A DNA stretch of 64,000 bases from Pseudomonadota bacterium (GCA_018241525.1 JAFEDR010000001.1:62001-126000), one strand, 5' to 3'. Positions 16,951 to 26,910 are shown, counted from the stretch's first letter. The notes: a model not told the origin generated them from the sequence alone. Numbers and translations are program-made.

Positions 16951-18033
16951 CTAGCGCAGCGCCAGCACGCGGCGCAGCAGGGCTTCGCGGCGTGCGGCCG
17001 TCGCCGCCACGACCGTGGCGTGGCCGAGCTTGCGGCCGGGGCGAGCCTCGCGCTTGCCGTAGTCGTGCAGGTGCAGCCCCGGCACGGCCAGCGTCCGGAC
17101 GCGCGCCGGCAGCCGGCCGACGAAGTTCACCATCGCCGCGTGGCCGCGGGCGGCCGTCGGGCCGAGCGGCAGGCCGAGCACGGCGCGCAGGTGGTTCTCG
17201 AACTGGCTGGTCTCGGCGCCCTCGATCGTCCAGTGGCCCGAGTTGTGGACCCGCGGCGCCATCTCGTTCGCGACCAGCCGGCCGCCGGCGACGAAGAACT
17301 CGACCGCGAGCACGCCGACGTAGCGGAAGCGCTCGAGCACGGCGCGCACGTAGCGCTCCGCGCCGCGCTGCAGCGCCGCGTGCCGGTACGGTGCGCGGCT
17401 GACCGCGAGGATGCCGTGCTCGTGGCGGTTCTCGGTCAGCGGGTAGCAGGCGACCTCGCCGCGCCGGCCGCGCACTGCGATCAGCGAGACCTCGCACTCG
17501 AAGCGCACGAAGCCCTCGTAGATGAGCGGCACGCCGCCGAGCGCCGCCCAGGCGGCGTCGAGGTCGGCGCGCGAGCGGATCCGGGCCTGGCCCTTGCCGT
17601 CGTAGCCGAAGCGGCGGGTCTTGAGGATGCCCGGCAGGCCGATGCGGCGGACCGCCGCCTCCAGGTCCAGGCGCAGGTCCACCGGCGCGAACGGCGGCGT
17701 CGGGATGCCGAGGTCGCGGAACAGCGTCTTCTCGAGCAGCCGGTCCTGGGCGACGGCGAGCGCGGCCGGCTGCGGGTAGACGGGCGCGAGCCGCGCGAGC
17801 GGCGCCAGCGACTCGACCGGCACGTTCTCCCAGTCGAAGGTCACGACGTCGGCACGCCGCGCGAGGCCGGCGAGCCGCTCGTGGTCGTCGAACTCGCCGG
17901 TGACGATCGGCCCGACCTGGCCGCCGGGCGTGTCGGCCGCGCGATCGTAGAACTCGCAGCCGATGCCGAGCGGATAGCCCGCCAGGGCCAGCATCCGTCC
18001 GAGCTGGCCCGCGCCGATCACGGCGACCTTCAC
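16951..18033 (-). CDS. purK: N5-carboxyaminoimidazole ribonucleotide synthetase PurK
   Basis: 360 residues, ATP-grasp fold. It begins [23 protein letters not shown] (Val is the GTG start) and has the [16 protein letters not shown]-binding loop, a late [19 protein letters not shown] segment ([14 protein letters not shown]) and [11 protein letters not shown]. It converts AIR plus bicarbonate and ATP to N5-CAIR in de novo purine synthesis, feeding PurE. The GTG start overlaps the purE stop by 4 nt. The TAG stop lies in a CTAG tetranucleotide. Confidence 0.95.
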   Translation of the reverse strand: MKVAVIGAGQLGRMLALAGYPLGIGCEFYDRAADTPGGQVGPIVTGEFDDHERLAGLARRADVVTFDWENVPVESLAPLARLAPVYPQPAALAVAQDRLLEKTLFRDLGIPTPPFAPVDLRLDLEAAVRRIGLPGILKTRRFGYDGKGQARIRSRADLDAAWAALGGVPLIYEGFVRFECEVSLIAVRGRRGEVACYPLTENRHEHGILAVSRAPYRHAALQRGAERYVRAVLERFRYVGVLAVEFFVAGGRLVANEMAPRVHNSGHWTIEGAETSQFENHLRAVLGLPLGPTAARGHAAMVNFVGRLPARVRTLAVPGLHLHDYGKREARPGRKLGHATVVAATAARREALLRRVLALR

Positions 18034-18530
18034 GCGGGCTGTCCGGCGCGCGGGTCCGGGCTCGCGAGCACGCGCTCGGTCTGCTGGGCGCGGTGGCGCT
18101 CGAGCGCGGCGGCGATCGCCGGGTGCTTGAGGCCGAGGATCGCGGCGGCGAGCAGCGCCGCATTGGTCGCGCCGGCGGCCCCGATCGCGAGCGTGCCGAC
18201 CGGCACGCCGGCGGGCATCTGCACGATCGACAGCAACGAATCGAGACCCGACAGGGTCTTGGACTGCACCGGCACGCCGAGCACCGGCAGGCTGGTCTTG
18301 GCGGCCGTCATGCCCGGCAGGTGCGCCGCGCCGCCGGCACCGGCGATGATCACCTCGAGGCCGCGCGCGCGCGCGCCGGCGGCGTACTCGAACAAGAGGT
18401 CGGGCGTGCGGTGCGCCGAGACCACGCGCACCTCGTGCGGCACGCCGAGCTGGCCGAGCGTGTCGGCGGCGCCCTTCAGCGTCTCCCAGTCGGAGGACGA
18501 GCCCATGATGATCCCGACGAGCGGCGGCAT
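18030..18530 (-). CDS. purE: N5-CAIR mutase PurE
   Basis: 166 residues, class I PurE length. Motifs [23 protein letters not shown] and [14 protein letters not shown] are the substrate-binding and catalytic His regions. It moves the carboxyl group from N5 to C4 of the imidazole, giving CAIR. It is the first gene of the purE-purK pair with a 4-nt overlap. Confidence 0.96.
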   Translation of the reverse strand: MPPLVGIIMGSSSDWETLKGAADTLGQLGVPHEVRVVSAHRTPDLLFEYAAGARARGLEVIIAGAGGAAHLPGMTAAKTSLPVLGVPVQSKTLSGLDSLLSIVQMPAGVPVGTLAIGAAGATNAALLAAAILGLKHPAIAAALERHRAQQTERVLASPDPRAGQPA

Positions 18531-18539
18531 GCGGGGATT

Positions 18540-19064
18540 CTAAGCGCTCCCGCCGGTGGCCGCGAGCGCTGCGCGCAGCAGCCGGAAGAGCTCGCGCGCC
18601 GCCGCCGGCGCGCGGCCCGCCGCCGCCTCGGCGCGCGCCTCGGCGGCCAGCGCGCGCAGCCGCGCGAGGTCGGCGTCCGGGAACGCCGCCGCGAACGCCG
18701 CGAACGCCGGCTCGCCCTCGGCGAGCAGCCGGTCGCGCCAGGTTTCGACGCGGTGGAACTCCCGCGCCGCGAGCCGGCGCGCGAGCGCGCGCGCCTCGAG
18801 CATCGCGCGGATCGCCGCGACGTCGGTCTTGCGCAGGATCTTGCCGATCAGCTGCCGCTGCCGCGCGCGCGCGCCATGCGCCGTCAGGCGCTGCGCGAGG
18901 TCGATGGCGTCGCGCAGCTTCTCGGGGAGCTCGAGCCGGTCGAGCTCGGCCACCGGCAGCGCCGCGAGCTCGTCGCCGAGCTCCTTGAGCTCGGCCGCGT
19001 CCCGCTTGCGCTGGCTGCGGCTGGGGCCTTCGTCGGCCTCGGGGTCCTCGTCGCGCACCGGCAT
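18540..19064 (-). CDS. darP: Ribosome biogenesis factor DarP (YjgA, DUF615)
   Basis: 174 residues. It is a helical, charged protein with the family pattern SRSQRKRDAAELKELGDELAAL near the N-terminus, then LPEKLRDAIDLAQRLTAHGARARQRQLIGKILR. E. coli DarP helps mature the 50S subunit. The ATG at 19064 is preferred over the upstream one because family members start just before the SRSQ(K)KR motif. It is divergent from pmbA with 47 nt between starts, the same yjgA-pmbA arrangement as in E. coli, and ends 9 nt before purE. Confidence 0.9.
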   Translation of the reverse strand: MPVRDEDPEADEGPSRSQRKRDAAELKELGDELAALPVAELDRLELPEKLRDAIDLAQRLTAHGARARQRQLIGKILRKTDVAAIRAMLEARALARRLAAREFHRVETWRDRLLAEGEPAFAAFAAAFPDADLARLRALAAEARAEAAAGRAPAAARELFRLLRAALAATGGSA

Positions 19065-19111
19065 GACCCATCCTAGCCTAGAATGACGGCCCGTTCGCCG
19101 ACCGAAGTCCC

Positions 19112-20446
19112 ATGCAGCCACCCGCGCTCGCCCACGCCGATCTCGAGGCCCTCGTCGAGCAGTCGCTCGCCGAGGCGCGCGCCGCCGGCGCCACGGCCGC
19201 GGACGTCGGCGTCAGTGTCGACACCGGCCTCTCGGTCGGCGTCCGGCTCGGCGAGGTCGAGACGCTCGAGTACCAGCGCGACCGCGGCATGGGCATCACC
19301 GCCTACGTCGGCCAGCGCAAGGGCACCGCCACGACCGGCGACCTCTCCTGGCAGGCGATCGCCGACACGGTCCGCAAGGCGGTGTCGATCGCGCGCTTCA
19401 CGGCCGAGGACGACTGCGCCGGCCTGCCGGACCCGGCGACGCTCGCGCGCGAGGTGCCGGACCTCGACCTGTCGCATCCCTGGGACCTCGAGGCCGAGGC
19501 CGGCATCGAGCTTGCCAAGCGCTGCGAGGCCGCCGCGCTCGCGCACGACCCGCGGGTCACGAACTCCGAGGGCGCGAGCGTCGGCGCGCACCGCTCGCTG
19601 CGCGTCTACGGCAACTCGCTCGGCTTCCTCGGCGGCTACCCGTCGACCTACTACTCGATCAGCTGCGTCGTGATGGGCACGCACGGCGAGCAGCAGGAGC
19701 GCGACTACTGGTACACCGCCTCGCGCGACTGGCGCACGCTCGAGGATGCCGCGGCGGTCGGCCGGCAGGCGGCCGAGCGCACCGTGCGCCGGCTCGGCGC
19801 GCGCCGCATCCCGACCACGCGCGCGCCGGTGCTGTACGTGCCGGAGCTGGCGCGCGGGCTGATCGGCCACTTCATCGCCGCGATCCGCGGCGGCGCGCAG
19901 TACCGCAAGAGCTCGTTCCTGCTCGGTGCCGCCGGCAGCGCCGTGTTCCCGGCCTTCTTCGGCATTTCCGAGCGGCCGCACGTGCCGCGCGGCCTCGGCA
20001 GCGCGCCCTTCGACGGCGAGGGCTGCGCGACCCATGATCGCGAGCTGGTGGCCGGCGGCGTGCTCGACGGCTACGTGCTGAACACCTACGCGGCGCGCAA
20101 GCTCGGCCTCAGGACCACCGGCAACGCCGGTGGCGTGCACAACCTGACCGTGCATCCGGGCGCCGACGACTTCGACGGGCTGGTGCGGCGCATGGGCCGC
20201 GGCCTCGTGGTCACGGAGCTGATGGGCCAGGGGGTCAACGGCGTGACCGGCGACTACTCGCGCGGCGCGGCCGGATTCTGGGTCGAGAACGGCGCGCTGG
20301 CCTACCCGGTCAGCGAGATCACGATCGCCGGCAACCTGAAGGACATGTTCCGCCGCCTGGTGGCGGTGGGCCGGGACCTCGACGAGCGCGGTTCGATCCG
20401 CACCGGCTCGATCCTGGTCGAGGAAATGACGATCGCCGGCGAGTAG
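19112..20446 (+). CDS. pmbA: Metalloprotease subunit PmbA/TldE
   Basis: 444 residues, the usual length. Diagnostic stretches are DVGVSVDTGLSVGVRLGEVETLEYQRDRGMGI, a KSSFLLG segment and the C-terminal GVNGVTGDYSRGAAGFWVENG. It forms a heterodimer with TldD (13826-15295). The conserved SG(R)K-like repeats in the centre and the lack of a HExxxH zinc motif distinguish it from TldD. It faces darP across a short shared promoter gap. Confidence 0.95.
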   Translation: MQPPALAHADLEALVEQSLAEARAAGATAADVGVSVDTGLSVGVRLGEVETLEYQRDRGMGITAYVGQRKGTATTGDLSWQAIADTVRKAVSIARFTAEDDCAGLPDPATLAREVPDLDLSHPWDLEAEAGIELAKRCEAAALAHDPRVTNSEGASVGAHRSLRVYGNSLGFLGGYPSTYYSISCVVMGTHGEQQERDYWYTASRDWRTLEDAAAVGRQAAERTVRRLGARRIPTTRAPVLYVPELARGLIGHFIAAIRGGAQYRKSSFLLGAAGSAVFPAFFGISERPHVPRGLGSAPFDGEGCATHDRELVAGGVLDGYVLNTYAARKLGLRTTGNAGGVHNLTVHPGADDFDGLVRRMGRGLVVTELMGQGVNGVTGDYSRGAAGFWVENGALAYPVSEITIAGNLKDMFRRLVAVGRDLDERGSIRTGSILVEEMTIAGE

Positions 20447-20484
20447 GGCGTCCGCCCGGAGCCGCCGGCCGAGGAGTACCGACC

Positions 20485-21765
20485 ATGGCCGACACCTACC
20501 ACAAGCGCACGATCGGCAAGCGCACGCTGTCCCCCGAGACCCAGATGATGGGCTTCGGCTACGAGCCGCACCTCAGCGAGGGCGCGCTGAAGCCGCCCGT
20601 GTTCCTGACCTCGACGTTCGTGTTCCGCACCGCGCAGGACGGCAAGGACTTCTTCGACTACACCTCCGGCCGCAAGCCGGTCCCGGCCGGCCGTGCCGGC
20701 GGGCTCGTCTACTCGCGCTTCAACAATCCGAACCTCGAGGTGCTCGAGGACCGCCTCGCGCTCTGGGACGAGGCCGGCGCCGCGGCGGTGTTCTCCTCGG
20801 GCATGGCGGCGATCGCGACCGCGTTCCTGACCTACCTGAAGGCCGGCGACGTGCTGCTCTACTGCGGGCCGCTGTACGGCGGCACCGAGACCCTGATCAT
20901 GAAGGCACTGCCGAACTACGGCATCCGCCACGTCGCCTTCAGCGACGGGCTGTCGCGCGCCGAGGCCGAGCGCGCCGCCCACGAGGCGCTCGGCCTCGGC
21001 CGGGTCGCGCTGCTGATGACCGAGACCCCCGCCAACCCGACCAACTCGCTGGTCGACCTCGCGCTGATGGCCGAGATCGCCGACGACCTCGGCCGACGCC
21101 AGGGACACCGGCCGCTGGTGGTGACCGACAACACGCTGCTCGGGCCGCTGTACCAGAACCCGCTGCAGTGCGGCGCCGACCTCAACGTCTACTCGCTGAC
21201 AAAGTACGTCGGCGGCCACTCGGACCTCGTCGCCGGCGGCGTGACCGGCCGCGCCGAGGTGGTCAAGCCGATCCGCCAGCTGCGCGGTGCGATGGGCACG
21301 CAGCTCGACCCGAACTCGGCGTGGATGCTGCTGCGCTCGCTCGAGACCCTGAAGCTGCGCATGGAGCGCGCCAACGGCAACGCGCGGCGGGTCGCCGAGT
21401 TCCTGGCCGGCCACCCGAAGATCGTCTCGGTGCGCCATCTCGACCTGCTGCCGCCCGGTGACCCGCGCCGCGCGGTGTTCGAGCGCCAGTGCCGCGCGGC
21501 CGGCTCGACCTTCTCGTTCGAGGTGGCGGGTGGCGAGGCCGGTGCCTTCCGTTTCCTCGACGCGCTGCAGGTCATCAAGCTCGCCGTCAGCCTCGGCGGC
21601 ACCGAGAGCCTGGCGAGCCACCCGGCGGCGATGACGCACTCGGGCGTGCCGGCGGAGCTGCGGGCCCGGCTCGGCATCAGCGAGTCCATGATCCGCCTGT
21701 CGGTCGGCATCGAGGACCCCGAGGACCTGATCGAGGACGTCCGCCAGGCGCTCGACCGGGTCTAG
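20485..21765 (+). CDS. Cys/Met-metabolism PLP enzyme (cystathionine gamma-synthase / methionine gamma-lyase family)
   Basis: 426 residues. The fold type I PLP motifs are clear: YSRFNNPNLEVLEDRLA, SSGMAAI, CGPLYGGTET, TDNTLLGPLYQNPL and the PLP lysine in YSLTKYVGGHSD, with the end SLGGTESLASHPAAMTHS. The N-terminus (RTLSPETQMMGFGY) and an insert after FDYTSGRKPV match the subgroup annotated cystathionine gamma-synthase family protein. It could act in transsulfuration or in methionine/cysteine lysis; this cannot be decided from sequence. A GGAG ribosome site precedes the ATG. Its TAG stop is shared, through CTAG, with the opposing gene. Confidence 0.88.
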   Translation: MADTYHKRTIGKRTLSPETQMMGFGYEPHLSEGALKPPVFLTSTFVFRTAQDGKDFFDYTSGRKPVPAGRAGGLVYSRFNNPNLEVLEDRLALWDEAGAAAVFSSGMAAIATAFLTYLKAGDVLLYCGPLYGGTETLIMKALPNYGIRHVAFSDGLSRAEAERAAHEALGLGRVALLMTETPANPTNSLVDLALMAEIADDLGRRQGHRPLVVTDNTLLGPLYQNPLQCGADLNVYSLTKYVGGHSDLVAGGVTGRAEVVKPIRQLRGAMGTQLDPNSAWMLLRSLETLKLRMERANGNARRVAEFLAGHPKIVSVRHLDLLPPGDPRRAVFERQCRAAGSTFSFEVAGGEAGAFRFLDALQVIKLAVSLGGTESLASHPAAMTHSGVPAELRARLGISESMIRLSVGIEDPEDLIEDVRQALDRV

Positions 21766-23114
21766 CCGGGGCCGGGCCCCGGGGGCCCGGCGGCGGGCGC
21801 CTCCGCCGGCGGGACCGCGAGGTCGCGCAGCGATCGCCCGGCGAGCTCGAGCCGGATCGCGCGCTCGACGCGCGCGCAGGCATCCTCCGCGCCCGGCACG
21901 AGCGCGGCGTGGCGGAGCGTCATGGCCCGGCCGTGGCCACCGTCGCGCACCGCGGCCAGCACCTCGTCGAGCGTGATGCGCGCCGGGTCGCGACCGGGCA
22001 GCAGCTGCTCGCGGTCGGTGGTCTCGAGCAGCCCCGCCTCGAGCAGCGCATCGACCACCGGGCCGAGCGCGATGCTCGGCACCTCGAGCGCCTCGGCGAG
22101 CGTCGCGACGCGCGGCCGCTCGCCGCCCGCCTCGAAGGCGCGCGTGACCAGCAGCATAACGCTGAGCGCGAGCCGCTCCCGCAGCCGCGGCGTCGGCACG
22201 ATCTCGCGGTCGCCGGGGCGCAGGTACGCCGGGTTCTGCAGGTAGAACGCGAACAGCGCGCCGGTGAGCAGGATCAGCCAGTTGAGCCAGATCCACATCA
22301 GCGCCAGCAGCACGATCGCAAAGCCGGCGTAGACCGCCATCATCTCGGTCGAGTAGGCGACCAGGCGCGTGAACGCGAAGCTCGCCACCACCCAGGCCGC
22401 CGCCGCGGCCGCGCCGGCCAGCAGCGCGCTGCGCGCCCGCACCCGGGTATTCGGCACGAACGAGTACAGGAAGGCGAAGCCGGCCGTCACCACCAGCAGC
22501 GGGCCGAGGCGGCCGGCGGTCGTGACCAGCAGGCCGAGCGGCGGGTGCGCCTCTAGCCAGGCGAGCAGCGGGCGGTTCGCGATCGAGGCGACGAGCCCGA
22601 GTGCGGCGGCCATCAGGATCGGCACCACGATCAGCACCGACAGGTACTCGGCGAAGCGGCGCGCGAAGCTGCGCGGCCGGTCGACGTGCCAGACGTGGTT
22701 GAAGGCGTCCTCGACCTTCTGCACCACCGAGATCACGGTCCAGAGCAGCACCGCGAGGCCGAGCGAGCCGAGCACGCCGCCCTGCAGGTGGTCGACGAAG
22801 CTGACCACCCGCGCGGTGAGCTCCGGCCCGCGCTCGCCGAGCGGCCGGAAGAACTCGGCGATCAGCGGCTCGAACTCGCGGTGGAAGCCGAAGGCCTTGA
22901 CGATCGCGAAGCAGAAGGCGAGCAGTGGCACGACCGACAGCAGCGTCGTGTAGACGAGGCTCATCGCGCGCATGTTGAGGTCGCCGAGCGCGAGGTCGCG
23001 GATCAGCGCATACAGGTAGCGCAGCGTCCCGAGCGCGGCGCGGCCGGGCCGTCCGAGCGGCACCCGCGGCGGGTCGAACAGCAGCGCCTCGAATCTCGCG
23101 AGCAGCGGCGGCAT
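21762..23114 (-). CDS. YihY/BrkB-family inner-membrane protein
   Basis: 450 residues. The N-terminal 300 residues hold about six membrane helices, with the family motifs SLVYTTLLSVVPLLAF, a VQKVEDAFNHVWHV segment and WLNWLILLTGALFAFYLQ. The C-terminal 140 residues are soluble and resemble a winged-helix region (VATLAEALEVPSIALGPVVDALLEAGLLE). Function is unknown; the old name ribonuclease BN for this family is an error. The gene converges on the PLP enzyme with a 4-nt CTAG overlap. Confidence 0.88.
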   Translation of the reverse strand: MPPLLARFEALLFDPPRVPLGRPGRAALGTLRYLYALIRDLALGDLNMRAMSLVYTTLLSVVPLLAFCFAIVKAFGFHREFEPLIAEFFRPLGERGPELTARVVSFVDHLQGGVLGSLGLAVLLWTVISVVQKVEDAFNHVWHVDRPRSFARRFAEYLSVLIVVPILMAAALGLVASIANRPLLAWLEAHPPLGLLVTTAGRLGPLLVVTAGFAFLYSFVPNTRVRARSALLAGAAAAAAWVVASFAFTRLVAYSTEMMAVYAGFAIVLLALMWIWLNWLILLTGALFAFYLQNPAYLRPGDREIVPTPRLRERLALSVMLLVTRAFEAGGERPRVATLAEALEVPSIALGPVVDALLEAGLLETTDREQLLPGRDPARITLDEVLAAVRDGGHGRAMTLRHAALVPGAEDACARVERAIRLELAGRSLRDLAVPPAEAPAAGPPGPGPG

Positions 23115-23200
23115 GGGCGCCTACGTTGCCCGCCACGGCGCGCGCTGGCAAGCGAGCCGGCCGAGGCACTAAGCTCGCCCGCCTGAGTGGCGAGGTCGCG

Positions 23201-24010
23201 ATGCCGGCAACGAGTGGCTACCCCGAGCGGATCGTCTGCCTGACCGAGGAGACGACCGAGACGCTGTACCTCCTCGGCGAGGACTGGCGCATCGTCGGCA
23301 TCTCCGGCTTCACCGTGCGCCCGCCCCGGGCGCGCCGCGAGAAGCCGCGCGTGTCGGCGTTCACGAGCGCGCGCATCGACCGCATCCGTGCGCTCGAACC
23401 CGACCTCGTGCTCGGCTTCTCCGACCTGCAGGCGGACATCGCCGCGGCGCTGATCCGCGCCGGCATCCCGGTGCACGTCTTCAACCAGCGCAGCATCGCG
23501 GAGATCCTCGCGATGGTGCGCGTGCTCGGCGGGCTGATCGGCTGCGAGCAGAAGGCGGCGGCGCTCGCGGCGCGCCTCGAGTCGGGCCTCGATGCGGTGC
23601 GGGCCGCGGCGGCGCGCCTGCCGCGGCGGCCGCGCGTCTACTTCGAGGAGTGGGACGAGCCGCAGATCTCGGCGATCCGCTGGGTGTCGGAGCTGATCGG
23701 CATCGCCGGAGGCGAGGACTGCTTCCCGGAGCTCGCGCGCGCTCCGCTCGGCCGCGACCGGATCATCGCCGACGCCGGCGAGGTGCCGCGGCGCGCCCCA
23801 GACCTGATCCTCGCCTCCTGGTGCGGCAAGAAGTTCCGGCCGGCGCTGGTGGCGCAGCGTCCGGGCTGGGCCGAGGTGCCCGCGGTGCGCGACGGCGAGC
23901 TGATCGAGGTGAAGTCGTCGCTGATCCTGCAGCCCGGCCCGGCGGCGCTGACCGACGGCGTGGCGGCGCTCGCCGCCGCGATCGCCGGCTGGGCGGCGCG
24001 GCGTGCCTAG
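23201..24010 (+). CDS. Cobalamin/siderophore-type ABC substrate-binding protein (BtuF-like) without signal peptide
   Basis: 269 residues from the ATG at 23201. It has the TroA/BtuF-like bilobed pattern: [27 protein letters not shown], then [32 protein letters not shown] and a late [16 protein letters not shown]. Relatives bind vitamin B12 or ferric siderophores in the periplasm. There is no signal peptide or lipobox at either possible start (23126 or 23201), and no permease or ATPase is adjacent, so it may act in the cytosol or be a stand-alone protein. It converges on purC with a shared CTAG. Confidence 0.8.
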   Translation: MPATSGYPERIVCLTEETTETLYLLGEDWRIVGISGFTVRPPRARREKPRVSAFTSARIDRIRALEPDLVLGFSDLQADIAAALIRAGIPVHVFNQRSIAEILAMVRVLGGLIGCEQKAAALAARLESGLDAVRAAAARLPRRPRVYFEEWDEPQISAIRWVSELIGIAGGEDCFPELARAPLGRDRIIADAGEVPRRAPDLILASWCGKKFRPALVAQRPGWAEVPAVRDGELIEVKSSLILQPGPAALTDGVAALAAAIAGWAARRA

Positions 24011-24903
24011 GCCGTCAGGCGCTTGAGCGCCTCGGCGTACTTCTCGCTGGTCCTGCGGATGACCTCCGCCGGCAGGCGCGGCCCCGGGGCGCGCTTGTTC
24101 CAGTCGAGGGTCTCGAGGTAGTCGCGCACGAACTGCTTGTCGAACGAGGGCGGGCTCTTGCCGGGCTCGTAGCTCGCGACCGGCCAGAAGCGCGACGAGT
24201 CGGGCGTCAGCACCTCGTCGATCAGCACCAGCGCGCCGGCGCCGTCGACGCCGAACTCGAACTTCGTGTCCGCGATCAGGATGCCGCGCTCGCGCGCATG
24301 CGCGACTGCGTAGCCGTAGAGCGCGAGGGCGGTGCGCCGCACCTGCTCGGCGACCTCGCGGCCGATGGTCGCGGCGATCTGCTCGAAGGCGACGTTCTCG
24401 TCGTGCTCGCCGACCGCCGCCTTGGTCGCCGGCGTGAAGATCGGCTCGGGCAGCCGGTCCGCGAGCCGCAGGCCGCCGGGCAGCCGCACGCCGCAGATCG
24501 CGCCAGTGCGCTGGTAGTCCTTCCAGCCGGAGCCGCTCAGGTAGCCGCGGACGACGGCCTCGACCGGCAACGCCCGCAGGCGGCGCACCACGACCGCGCG
24601 GCCATCGAGCAGGCGCCGCTCGTGCGGGTCCGAGACGAACTCCTCGACGCGCCGGCCCGAGAGGTGGTTGTCCGTGAGGTGCCGCGTCCGGCCGAACCAG
24701 AAGTTCGAGATCTGCGTCAGCACCCGGCCCTTGCCCGGGATGGGATCCGGCAGCACCACGTCGAAGGCCGACAGCCGGTCGGTCGTGACGATCAGCATCA
24801 GGTCCGCGTCGAGCGCGTACACGTCGCGGACCTTGCCGCGGTGTAGGAGTTCGAGTCCGGCCAGCCGGGTCTCGAAGACCGGGGCATCAGGGGCGTCGCT
24901 CAT
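24007..24903 (-). CDS. purC: Phosphoribosylaminoimidazole-succinocarboxamide synthase PurC
   Basis: 298 residues, the longer proteobacterial form. Motifs [63 protein letters not shown] and [13 protein letters not shown] are diagnostic. It joins CAIR with aspartate using ATP to form SAICAR. The stop is a TAG in a CTAG shared with the BtuF-like gene; the start is divergent from djlA. Confidence 0.96.
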   Translation of the reverse strand: MSDAPDAPVFETRLAGLELLHRGKVRDVYALDADLMLIVTTDRLSAFDVVLPDPIPGKGRVLTQISNFWFGRTRHLTDNHLSGRRVEEFVSDPHERRLLDGRAVVVRRLRALPVEAVVRGYLSGSGWKDYQRTGAICGVRLPGGLRLADRLPEPIFTPATKAAVGEHDENVAFEQIAATIGREVAEQVRRTALALYGYAVAHARERGILIADTKFEFGVDGAGALVLIDEVLTPDSSRFWPVASYEPGKSPPSFDKQFVRDYLETLDWNKRAPGPRLPAEVIRRTSEKYAEALKRLTA

Positions 24904-24999
24904 CGGGCGGTTCGTGCCTCGTCGCTGCTACCATGGACGGCCGTCCCGCCACGGGACGGGCATTCTGGCAAGCGGCTCGAAGCAGGGTCAAGGAACTCG

Positions 25000-25791
25000 A
25001 TGCGCTGGACGGGAAAGATCGTGGGTGCGCTCGTCGGCGCGCTCGCCGGTCCGGTCGGCGCGGCGCTCGGCGCGCTGATCGGCCACGGCGTCGACGCCGC
25101 CCAGGACAACGAGGCGGCCGCACGCGAGGCCGGCGACGACCCGCTTGCCATCCGCGCGGCGCTCTTCGACACCGCGTTCGCGACCATGGGCTGGCTCGCC
25201 AAGGCCGACGGCAGGGTTTCGGAGGCCGAGATCGACGCGGCGCGCGGCATCATGCGCCAGATGCACCTCGACGAGGTGCACGTGCGCCGTGCGATCACGG
25301 CGTTCACGCGCGGCAAGCAGCCGGACTACCCGATCGAGGCGGAGCTCGCGCGGCTGCGCGCGCTGATCGGTCCGCGCCACGACCTGCTGCGGCTGTTCCT
25401 CGAGATCCAGGTGCGCGCGGCGCTGGTCGGCAATGACTTGCAGGGCCCGGTACGCGGCCTGATCGCCGGCATCGCCGAGCGACTCGGCTTCAGCGGTCTC
25501 GAGGTCGCGCACCTGGAGGCGGCGCTGCGGCTGCAGCAGGGTCGCGGCTGGAGCGCGCCGCCGCCCGCCCCGGGGGCCCGGCTCACGAGCGCCTACGACG
25601 TGCTGGGCGTGGCTCCCTCGGCCAGCGACGAGGAGGTCAAGATGGCGTATCGTCGGCAGATGAGCGAGAACCATCCGGACAAGCTCGTCGCGCGCGGGCT
25701 GCCGGAGTCGATGCAGGACCTGGCGAAAGAAAAGACCCAGCGCATCCGTGAAGCCTACGACATCATCTGCGAAGCCCGCGGGCTCCGCTAA
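25000..25791 (+). CDS. djlA: Co-chaperone DjlA (TerB plus J domain)
   Basis: 263 residues. A glycine-rich N-terminal membrane segment (VGALVGALAGPVGAALGALIGHGVD) precedes a TerB-like helical domain (FDTAFATMGWLAKADGRVSEAEI) and a C-terminal J domain with ENHPDKL at about residue 223, so the HPD tripeptide that triggers DnaK ATPase is intact. DjlA is a type III J protein anchored in the inner membrane. Its 3' end overlaps the DUF2384 gene by 44 nt in another frame. Confidence 0.93.
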   Translation: MRWTGKIVGALVGALAGPVGAALGALIGHGVDAAQDNEAAAREAGDDPLAIRAALFDTAFATMGWLAKADGRVSEAEIDAARGIMRQMHLDEVHVRRAITAFTRGKQPDYPIEAELARLRALIGPRHDLLRLFLEIQVRAALVGNDLQGPVRGLIAGIAERLGFSGLEVAHLEAALRLQQGRGWSAPPPAPGARLTSAYDVLGVAPSASDEEVKMAYRRQMSENHPDKLVARGLPESMQDLAKEKTQRIREAYDIICEARGLR

Positions 25792-26161
25792 GGGCCCGGC
25801 CGCCGCCGCGCCCGGCCGGGTGCCGGCGGCGCTGGTGGCGTTCTTCCGCGTTGCGGATGCCTGGGAGCTGTCCGAGATCCAGCAGTGCAAGCTGCTGCGC
25901 TGCCCGTCCTCGGCGGTGCTGCGCCGCTACCGCGTCGGGCAGGGCCCGCGGCTGACGCCCGCGCAGCAGAAGCGCATCCAGATCATCACCGGCATCCACG
26001 CGGCGCTCGCCAAGAACGGCGTGTCCGGCGAGCGCGCCTTCCGCTGGATTCACGAGCCACGGCGCGAGGCGCCGTTCAAGGGCGAGACGCCCGTGCATTA
26101 CATGATGGACGGCGGCGTCGATGCGCTCGTCGCCGTCGCCCACCTCCTGTCCGGGCGCTGA
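25748..26161 (+). CDS. DUF2384 (MbcA/ParS/Xre antitoxin-type) domain protein, no toxin partner
   Basis: 137 residues from a GTG at 25748; another GTG at 25818, just past the djlA stop, would give about 114 residues. Either includes the DUF2384 pattern: a helical WELSEIQQCKLLRCPSS region, LTPAQQKRIQIITGIHAALAK, then AFRWIHEP, PFKGETPVHYMMDGGVDALVAVAHLL. In MbcA and ParS this C-terminal domain binds RES-type toxins that destroy NAD. No RES or MbcT gene lies on either side (djlA and rpe flank it), so it may be a solitary regulator. The start choice is uncertain. Confidence 0.75.
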   Translation: MKPTTSSAKPAGSAKGPAAAAPGRVPAALVAFFRVADAWELSEIQQCKLLRCPSSAVLRRYRVGQGPRLTPAQQKRIQIITGIHAALAKNGVSGERAFRWIHEPRREAPFKGETPVHYMMDGGVDALVAVAHLLSGR

Positions 26162-26191
26162 GCCCCGGCCCGAGCCGCGAGAGCCGACCGC

Positions 26192-26872
26192 ATGACGCCG
26201 TTCATTGCCCCGTCGATCCTGTCCGCGGACTTCGCGCGCCTCGGCGAGGAGGTCGAGGCGGTGCTGGCCGCCGGCGCCGACCTGATCCACTTTGATGTCA
26301 TGGACAACCACTACGTCCCGAACCTGACGATCGGGCCGCTGGTGTGCGAGGCGCTGCGCAAGCGCGGCATCACCGCCCCGATCGACGTGCACCTGATGGT
26401 GCGCCCGGTCGACCGCCTGGTGCCCGACTTCGCGGCGGCGGGCGCGTCCTGGATCACCTTCCACCCGGAGGCCAGCGAGCACGTCGACCGCACCCTCGGC
26501 CTGATCCGCGAGCACGGCTGCCGCCCCGGGCTCGTGTTCAACCCGGCGACGCCGCTGGCCTACCTCGACCATGTCATGGACAAGGTCGACATGATCCTGC
26601 TGATGTCCGTGAACCCGGGCTTCGGCGGGCAGAAGTTCATCCCGAGCGCGCTGCCGAAGCTCGCCGCGGTCCGCGAGCGGATCCGCGCGTCGGGACGGGA
26701 GATCCGCCTCGAGATCGACGGCGGCGTGAAGGTCGACAACATCGGCGAGATCGCCCGCGCCGGCGCCGACACCTTCGTGGCGGGCTCGGCGATCTTCGGC
26801 TCGAAGGACTACGCGGCCACCATCGGCCGCATGCGCGAAGAGATCGCCAGCGCGCGGGCACTGCGCGCCTGA
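26192..26872 (+). CDS. rpe: Ribulose-phosphate 3-epimerase
   Basis: 226 residues, full length. TIM-barrel motifs [50 protein letters not shown] and [11 protein letters not shown] carry the two catalytic Asp and the metal-binding His residues. It interconverts ribulose-5-P and xylulose-5-P in the pentose phosphate pathway. rpiA, acting on the same ribulose-5-P pool, is at 30736. Confidence 0.96.
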   Translation: MTPFIAPSILSADFARLGEEVEAVLAAGADLIHFDVMDNHYVPNLTIGPLVCEALRKRGITAPIDVHLMVRPVDRLVPDFAAAGASWITFHPEASEHVDRTLGLIREHGCRPGLVFNPATPLAYLDHVMDKVDMILLMSVNPGFGGQKFIPSALPKLAAVRERIRASGREIRLEIDGGVKVDNIGEIARAGADTFVAGSAIFGSKDYAATIGRMREEIASARALRA

Positions 26873-26884
26873 CCCCCGAAACGA

Positions 26885-26910
26885 CGAAGCCCCGCGCGGG
26901 CGGGGCTTCG
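26885..26910. terminator. Hairpin between rpe and the CRP-like gene, probably bidirectional
   Basis: A perfect 11-bp stem (CGAAGCCCCGC with its complement) and a GCGG loop. Read on the minus strand it is followed by TCGTTTC, on the plus strand by no T-run, so it fits best as terminator of the CRP-like gene and as a stabiliser for the rpe mRNA end. Confidence 0.65.

Noticed and set aside
21762..23114. Ribonuclease BN
   Set aside because: The YihY family was misnamed; the protein is a membrane protein with no nuclease motif.
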